Below, piece by piece: positions 59,033 through 64,000 of a DNA stretch of 64,000 nucleotides (positions are counted from its first letter, which is position 1; every line of letters begins with the position of its first letter). A program made the translations under genes and the position numbers. A model generated the notes under the pieces. It saw only the letters and a program-made list of their open reading frames with translations, was not told the origin of the DNA and ran no database searches. Source of the DNA: JBKHXF01 sp046566145 (GTDB lineage Bacteria > Actinomycetota > Nitriliruptoria > Nitriliruptorales > Nitriliruptoraceae). The stretch spans positions 155,121 to 219,120 of the forward strand of contig JBKHXF010000018.1 in assembly GCA_046566145.1 (NCBI GenBank), given 5' to 3'.

Positions 59033-62000
59033 CCAGGGCTCGCGGCTGGAGCGGCCCCACGTCGCGTCGTCGCGGGACACCGTGTGCTCCATGCCGTAGA
59101 AGACCCGCTCGGTGACGGCGCGGACGTGCCGGGCGTGCCGCAGGAAGTCCTCCTCGAGCTCCATCCGGCGCCCACGCCCGTACCCGACCGACCGGGCGAG
59201 CCGCTCGAGCACGTCCGGCTGGGTCGGCAGCACGTCGACGTTGCGTTGGCGCAGCAGGTAGAGGGCGTTGCGGACCCGCGACAGGAACCGGTAGCCCTCC
59301 CGCAGCCAGTCCGCGTCGCGGTGCCCGAGCAGCTCGGCGTCCTCGAGCGCGTCGATGGCGGTCGCCGTCGAGGCCGACCGCACCATCGGCACGGCGGCGC
59401 CGTGCCGGCGCTGCAGCAGCTGCACGACCCACTCGACGTCGGAGAGCCCGCCCGGGCCGAGCTTGAGGTGGCGCTGCGGGTCGCCGCGCCTGGGGAGGCG
59501 CTCCCGCTCGATCCGGGCCTTCATCTTCCGCATCGCGACGGCGTCGGCCTCGCTGAAGGCCTGCGGGTAGGTGTGCGGGCGAAGGAGGTCGAAGAGGCGG
59601 TCGCCGAGCGCCCGGTCGCCGGCGGCCACCCGGGCCTTCAGCGCCGCCTGGTGCTCCCACGGCTCGGCCCACCGGTCGTGGTAGGCGGCCATCGACGTGA
59701 TCGAGCGCGAGAGCGGACCGTTGCGCCCCTCGGGCCGCAGGTCGACGTCGACCTCGAAGGCGGTCCCCTCCGCCGTGATGCGTCCGAGCGACGACACGAC
59801 CCGCTCGGCCACCGCGATGGCGAACGCGTTCGCGTCCCGGTCGTCGACGCCGTCGGTCGGCGCGTGCACGAAGATCACGTCGAGGTCCGACACGTACGAC
59901 AGCTCGCGACCGCCGTAGCGGCCCATGCCGAGCACGACCAGCCGCGCGGCCGGCGCGTCGAGGCCGCGCTCGCGCGTGACCTCGTCGGTGGCGGCGACCA
60001 GCGCGGCCTCGAGGCAGGCGTCGGCGAGGTTCGCGAGCTCCTCGCCGACGGTCGTGATCGACACGGCCCCGTCGAGGTCGCGCAGGACGATGCGCAGCAG
60101 CTCGTGGCGCTTGAAGCGACGCAGCGCCGCGGTGGTGTCCTGCCACTCGAGCCGGCCGAGCGCGAGCTTCACGGTCTCGGCACGGCTGCGCGACTGGGTC
60201 AGCACGTCACGGTCGGTGAGCCACTCGATGCCCTGGGGGTGGGCGAGCAGCAGCTCGCCGGCGACCTCCGAGGTGCCGAGGACCCGGGCGAGCAGCGTCG
60301 CCGCCGGCGGCACGTCGCGCAGGTGCCCGACGAGCTCGGCGTTGGGCCCCTGCGCGTCGACGAGGGTGCGCAGCATCCGCAGGCCCGTGTCGGGGTCGGG
60401 GGCCTCGGCGAGGTCGGCGAGCAGCGCCGGCAGGATCGCCTGCATCGTGCGGGCCTTGCGGCTGAACCCGCCGGTGAGCGCCCGCACGTCGCGCAGCGCC
60501 GCCCGAGCGTCGCGGAACCCGAGCAGGCGAAGCCGCTCCAGGGCCGCCTCCTCCCCGAGCGCCCGGACCGCGTCCGGACGGGTGACGTCGCCGACGTCGC
60601 GGGACACGACCGCGTGCGACTCGAGCAGCGGCCGGTAGAACAGCTTGGCGTGCAACTCCCGGACCTGCCCCTGCACGCGGCGGAGCTCCCGCAGGAACGG
60701 TGCCCGCGCGGTCGCCTCCCCGTTGGCTCGGAAGCCGAGCGAGCGGGCCAGCCACTCCTGGCGGTCGTCGTCGTCGGGGATGGTGTGGGTGCGCCGCTCG
60801 TTCGCGAGCTGCAGCCGGTGCTCGACGGTCCGCAGCAGCCGGTACGCGTCGGCGAAGGTCGCCGCGTCCTCGTCGGCGACGTAGCCACCCCGGGCGAGCG
60901 CGTCGAGCGCCGGCAGCGTGCCGGTGATCCGCAGGGCGGTGTCGAGCCGACCGTGCACGAGCTGCAGCAGCTGGACGGCGAACTCGATGTCGCGCAGCCC
61001 ACCCGGGCCGAGCTTCACCTGGCGGTCGCCGTGGCGCACCACCTCGGGCTTGGCCTCGACGCGGCCCTTCATCTCGCGGATCTCGGCCACGACACCGGGG
61101 TCGAGGTCGTCGGGCCACACGAAACGCGAGGCCTCGTCGAGCAGCTCGGCGACGAGCGCCCGGTCGCCGCCGACGGCCCGGGCCTTCAGCAGCGCCTGGA
61201 ACTCCCACGTCTTCGCCCACCGGTCCCAGTACGCGACGAACGACCCGACGGTGCGCGAGAGCGCGCCGGCACGCCCCTCCGGGCGCAGCGTCGGGTCGAC
61301 CTCGTAGGCGCGGCCCATGGTCGTGGAGGCGTTGCAGAGGGCGAGCAGGCGCGTGCAGACCTGGGTGGCCTCGCGGGTCGCGACGGCGTCGTCGGCACCC
61401 TCGACGGGTGCGTGGACGAACATCACGTCGACGTCGGAGACGTAGTTCAGCTCGTGGCCGCCGAGCTTGCCCATGCCGACCACGCCGATGCGTGCGGCAG
61501 GGGCGTCGCCGCCGACGACCTGGCGGTGCACCGCGGCGAGCGCGCCGGACAGCACCCCCTCGGCGAGGGCCGCGAGCTCCCGGGCGACCTGCTCGACGTC
61601 GACCGCGCCCGTGAGGTCACGGGCGGCGATGTCGGCGGTCATCCGCCGACGGATCTCCGCGATCGCGGCGGCCTGATCGGGCTCGTCGGCGGCGACGACG
61701 GCCTGCTCGACCTGGTGGGCGACCAGGGGGGCGGTGACCTCGCCGACGCGCTGCAGCGAGCGGGTGGCAGACGGGTAGCGGGCCAGCAGGTCCCCCAGCG
61801 GCCGGGATGTGCCGGCCACGGCGACGACGCGCCGCAGCCAGTCCTCGTCGGCCCGCACCTCCGCGTACAGCGCGGGGTCGGCCGCCGCGAGGTCGGTCAC
61901 GGTCGCGAACGCGTCGTCCGGGTCGGTCGCCCGCGACACGAGGTCGAGCACGACCGGGTCGGGCTCGGTGTCCTCCCACAGCCCGCACGTGGCCAGCCGG

Positions 62001-62071
62001 CGCAGCGCGAGCTCACCGTCGAGCCCGGCCGCGACCAGCCGTGCCCGGGTCGAGACCTCGCGAGGGGACAC
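59021..62071 (-). CDS. glnE: Bifunctional glutamine synthetase adenylyltransferase/deadenylase
   Basis: Controls GlnA by adding or removing AMP at its regulatory Tyr (1016 aa, usual length). Two nucleotidyltransferase domains in tandem: the N-terminal adenylyl-removase half with GMGKLGGHELNYVSDVDVMFVH and the C-terminal adenylyltransferase half with GMGRYGGRELSYVSDLDVIFVH; each keeps the GGxEL-x4-SDxD catalytic acids. Start GTG at 62071, 4 nt from the stop of glnA2, so the two are likely co-transcribed. The C-terminal stop lies inside the 15-bp repeat. In mycobacteria glnE directly follows glnA; here about 7 kb separate them. Confidence 0.96.
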   Translation of the reverse strand: MSPREVSTRARLVAAGLDGELALRRLATCGLWEDTEPDPVVLDLVSRATDPDDAFATVTDLAAADPALYAEVRADEDWLRRVVAVAGTSRPLGDLLARYPSATRSLQRVGEVTAPLVAHQVEQAVVAADEPDQAAAIAEIRRRMTADIAARDLTGAVDVEQVARELAALAEGVLSGALAAVHRQVVGGDAPAARIGVVGMGKLGGHELNYVSDVDVMFVHAPVEGADDAVATREATQVCTRLLALCNASTTMGRAYEVDPTLRPEGRAGALSRTVGSFVAYWDRWAKTWEFQALLKARAVGGDRALVAELLDEASRFVWPDDLDPGVVAEIREMKGRVEAKPEVVRHGDRQVKLGPGGLRDIEFAVQLLQLVHGRLDTALRITGTLPALDALARGGYVADEDAATFADAYRLLRTVEHRLQLANERRTHTIPDDDDRQEWLARSLGFRANGEATARAPFLRELRRVQGQVRELHAKLFYRPLLESHAVVSRDVGDVTRPDAVRALGEEAALERLRLLGFRDARAALRDVRALTGGFSRKARTMQAILPALLADLAEAPDPDTGLRMLRTLVDAQGPNAELVGHLRDVPPAATLLARVLGTSEVAGELLLAHPQGIEWLTDRDVLTQSRSRAETVKLALGRLEWQDTTAALRRFKRHELLRIVLRDLDGAVSITTVGEELANLADACLEAALVAATDEVTRERGLDAPAARLVVLGMGRYGGRELSYVSDLDVIFVHAPTDGVDDRDANAFAIAVAERVVSSLGRITAEGTAFEVDVDLRPEGRNGPLSRSITSMAAYHDRWAEPWEHQAALKARVAAGDRALGDRLFDLLRPHTYPQAFSEADAVAMRKMKARIERERLPRRGDPQRHLKLGPGGLSDVEWVVQLLQRRHGAAVPMVRSASTATAIDALEDAELLGHRDADWLREGYRFLSRVRNALYLLRQRNVDVLPTQPDVLERLARSVGYGRGRRMELEEDFLRHARHVRAVTERVFYGMEHTVSRDDATWGRSSREPWGRS

Positions 62072-62075
62072 GGCG

Positions 62076-63413
62076 CTACAGCAGCGGGAGGTAGCGGTCG
62101 AGCTCGAACTGGGTGACGTGGGCGGCGTACTCGTCCCACTCCCGGCGCTTGTTGGCGAGGAAGTAGCGGAACAGGTGCTCGCCGAGCGCCTCCGCGACCA
62201 GCTCGGAGCGCTCCATCTCCGCGAGCGCCTCGCCGAGGTTCGCCGGCAGCCGCTCGATGCCGGCGGCGGCGCGCTCCGCCGGCGTCATCTCGTACATGTT
62301 GTCGGCCGCCTCCTCGGGCAGCTCGTAGCCCTCCTCGATGCCCTTGAGCCCGGCCGCGAGGATGACCGAGAAGGCCAGGTACGGGTTCACGGCCGGGTCG
62401 GGGGCGCGGTACTCGATGCGGGTCGAGGCGCCCTTGCGGGGCTTGTGCATCGGGATGCGGATCAGCGCCGAACGGTTCGACGATCCCCACGAGACGTGGA
62501 CGGGGGCCTCGAAGCCGGGCACGAGGCGCTTGTAGGAGTTGATCCACTGGTTGGTGACGGCCGAGATCTCGCGGGCGTGACGCAGCAGGCCGGCGGTGAA
62601 CTGCTTGGCCGTCGTCGACAGGTGGTGCGGGTCGGCCGGGTCGTGGAAGGCGTTGTCGTCGCCGTTGAACAGCGACAGGTGCAGGTGCATCGCCGAGCCC
62701 CACTGGTCCTCGATGGGCTTGGGCATGAAGGTCGCGTAGATGCCCCGCGACAGCGCCGTCTCCTTCACGATGAGACGGAACGTCATGATGTTGTCGGCCA
62801 TCGTGAGGGCGTCGGCGTAGCGCAGGTCGATCTCGTGCTGGGACGGCGCGACCTCGTGGTGGGAGTACTCCACCGAGATGCCCATCTTCTCCAGCATGTT
62901 GATGGCCTGGCGCCGGAAGTCCTGCTGGACGTCCAGCGGCGTCATGTCGAAGTAGCTGCCGTTGTCGAGCGGGACGGTCGAGTCGGCGTCGGCGAAGAGG
63001 AAGAACTCCATCTCCGGGTGGACGTAGAACGTGAAGCCGAGGTCGGCGGCCCGCTGGAGGTTGCGGCGCAGCACCTGCCGGGGGTCGGCCGCGAACGGCT
63101 GACCGTCGGGCGTGAGGATGTCGCAGAACATCCGGGCGACGCCCTGCGCCTCGGGGCGCCACGGCAGCACCTGGAAGGTCGCCGGGTCGGGGACGGCGAC
63201 CATGTCGGCCTCCTGCACCCGGGCGAAGCCGTCGATGGAGGACCCGTCGAAGCCGATGCCTTCGGCGAACGCGTTCTCGAGCTCGGCGGCGGTGATCGCC
63301 ACGGACTTCAGGAACCCGAGCACGTCGGTGAACCACAGCCGGATGAAGCGGATGTCCCGCTCCTCGACCGTCCGAAGAACGTATGCGACCTGAGAATCCT
63401 GCTGGGTATCCAT
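62076..63413 (-). CDS. glnA2: Glutamine synthetase family protein (GlnA2-like)
   Basis: A 445-aa GSI-type protein of the shorter class found beside glnE in actinobacteria. It keeps GIGFDGSSIDGF, HPEMEFFLF, HHEVAPSQHEIDLR, FMPKPIEDQWGSAMHLH and NRSALIRIP, so the metal and ATP sites look intact. The region where GlnA has its adenylylation Tyr reads NMYEMTPAERAAAG, lacking the DLPxEE context, so GlnE control is doubtful. The ATG at 63413 is 7 nt after TAGACT, giving a probably leaderless message. Some actinobacterial paralogues act on other substrates such as polyamines. Confidence 0.92.
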   Translation of the reverse strand: MDTQQDSQVAYVLRTVEERDIRFIRLWFTDVLGFLKSVAITAAELENAFAEGIGFDGSSIDGFARVQEADMVAVPDPATFQVLPWRPEAQGVARMFCDILTPDGQPFAADPRQVLRRNLQRAADLGFTFYVHPEMEFFLFADADSTVPLDNGSYFDMTPLDVQQDFRRQAINMLEKMGISVEYSHHEVAPSQHEIDLRYADALTMADNIMTFRLIVKETALSRGIYATFMPKPIEDQWGSAMHLHLSLFNGDDNAFHDPADPHHLSTTAKQFTAGLLRHAREISAVTNQWINSYKRLVPGFEAPVHVSWGSSNRSALIRIPMHKPRKGASTRIEYRAPDPAVNPYLAFSVILAAGLKGIEEGYELPEEAADNMYEMTPAERAAAGIERLPANLGEALAEMERSELVAEALGEHLFRYFLANKRREWDEYAAHVTQFELDRYLPLL

Positions 63414-63420
63414 TACGCGC

Positions 63421-63426
63421 AGTCTA
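63421..63426 (-). promoter_or_regulatory. -10 element of a probably leaderless glnA2 transcript
   Basis: TAGACT on the minus strand is followed by 7 nt and the ATG at 63413, with no ribosome site. It would start transcription at the A of the ATG and likely drives glnA2-glnE. Confidence 0.55.
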
Positions 63427-63452
63427 CCCCCGGATTCGGCCCCTGCCGGTGT

Positions 63453-63458
63453 TAGGCT
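63453..63458 (+). promoter_or_regulatory. Predicted -10 element of the NAD synthetase gene
   Basis: TAGGCT lies 28 nt before the ATG at 63487; a GGGAGG ribosome site is also present, so this transcript has a short leader. It is back to back with the glnA2 promoter in a 73-bp gap. Confidence 0.5.
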
Positions 63459-63486
63459 GGGCGCAGACGGCGAGACGGGAGGCGAG

Positions 63487-64000
63487 ATGCGCAGCATCCG
63501 GGTGGCGCTCGCACAGGTCAACCCGACAGTCGGCGACCTGTCCGGAAACGCCGCGATCATCGAGGACGCGATGTCGCGCGCGGCCGGGCTCGGCGCCGAT
63601 CTCGTGCTGCTTCCCGAGCTGGCACTCACCGGCTACCCGCCGGAGGACCTGCTGCTTCGCCCCTCCTTCGTCTCCGCCAACCTCGACCGGCTCCACGACC
63701 TCGCGCGGGCGTCCACCGACGTGGCGGCGATCGTCGGGTTCGTGGACCGCAGCTCCGACGGCGCGCTGCACAACGCGGCGGCGGTGCTGTGCGGCGGCCG
63801 CGTACGCGGCGTCTACCACAAGGTGCGGCTGCCGAACTACGGCGTGTTCGACGAGAAGCGCTACTTCGAGCCCGGCGATTCCTACCCGCTGTTCGAGATC
63901 CGCGGCGTGCGCGTCGGCGTCGTCGTCTGCGAGGACGCCTGGATCCCCGACGGCCCGGTCAAGCGCCTCGCCGAGGCCGGCGCCGAGGTGATCGCCGACA
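63487..64000 (+). CDS. nadE: Glutamine-dependent NAD+ synthetase, N-terminal part (cut by window end)
   Basis: Translated directly from the sequence: the visible 171 residues begin MRSIRVALAQVNPTVGDLSG, the start of the nitrilase-type glutaminase domain. The Glu-Lys-Cys triad is present: LLPELALTGYPPEDLL, YHKVRLPNYGVFDEKRYF and VVCEDAW. This domain releases ammonia for the C-terminal synthetase domain, which lies beyond the window. ATG at 63487 follows GGGAGGCG. Its position back to back with glnA2 links glutamine supply with NAD synthesis. The reading frame is open to the window edge, so the gene is partial. Confidence 0.9.
   Translation, partial: MRSIRVALAQVNPTVGDLSGNAAIIEDAMSRAAGLGADLVLLPELALTGYPPEDLLLRPSFVSANLDRLHDLARASTDVAAIVGFVDRSSDGALHNAAAVLCGGRVRGVYHKVRLPNYGVFDEKRYFEPGDSYPLFEIRGVRVGVVVCEDAWIPDGPVKRLAEAGAEVIAD

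Noticed and set aside
62076..63413. Second glutamine synthetase as the main assimilatory enzyme
   Set aside because: The glnA at 50504 has the canonical adenylylation site and GlnR box; the glnA2 protein lacks the Tyr context and is the shorter paralogue.

Overview
This 64 kb window is a chromosomal core segment of a very GC-rich actinobacterium. A WhiB-family Fe-S regulator, a SepH septation protein, a Gly104/Lys124-type phosphofructokinase, GlnE with two glutamine synthetases, many GTG starts and GTGA gene overlaps all point that way. From memory, the order plsC - ArsA-like ATPase - SRPBCC - GT4 glycosyltransferase - exonuclease/GIY-YIG protein - trpD - acyl-CoA ligase - erpA - glycerate kinase - gcvT - E2 - lipB - lipA - glnA - glnE - glnA2 resembles Mycobacterium tuberculosis (about Rv2182c to Rv2222c), and much of it is shared with Streptomyces. 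The lineage cannot be fixed from sequence alone; a deep-branching class such as Nitriliruptoria is my guess. No rRNA, tRNA, CRISPR array or intact transposon was seen.

Layout. 0-4 kb: carbon metabolism (IMPase, pfkA, glpK) around a divergent promoter with a LacI-type palindrome, then msrB. 4-11.8 kb: plsC and a tightly overlapping leftward operon (SRPBCC, zinc-ribbon membrane protein, ArsA-like ATPase, small Cys-motif protein, ROK glucokinase, EEP protein, S9 peptidase). 11.8-27 kb: envelope, division and repair genes (LPATG-anchored phosphodiesterase, esterase, membrane EEP protein, GT4, M48 protease and lipoprotein, SepH, NYN protein, mutM, TetR, WhiB). 27-37 kb: an exonuclease/GIY-YIG repair protein behind two tandem SOS-box-like sites, trpD, two receiver proteins, cysteine desulfurase plus TusA, an acyl-CoA ligase and a hybrid histidine kinase. 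37-50 kb: cofactor genes (ErpA-like protein, glycerate kinase, nadA, gcvT, a lipoyl-E3 fusion, E2, lipB, lipA) and an MscS channel. 50-64 kb: nitrogen metabolism (glnA with a GlnR-type box, glnE, glnA2, NAD synthetase).

The nitrogen cluster is split by about 7 kb between glnA and glnE. This accessory stretch starts with a tyrosine-recombinase remnant and an ECF sigma/anti-sigma pair whose sigma gene carries a 1-bp frameshift. It continues with secreted proteins, a HAD phosphatase, a hydrolase, a sirtuin and a cupin protein. It is the least ordinary part of the window. I found no convincing complete novel system. The best leads are this islet, the sigma/anti-sigma frame fusion, the 15-bp minisatellite at the glnE/cupin junction, and several clear operators.
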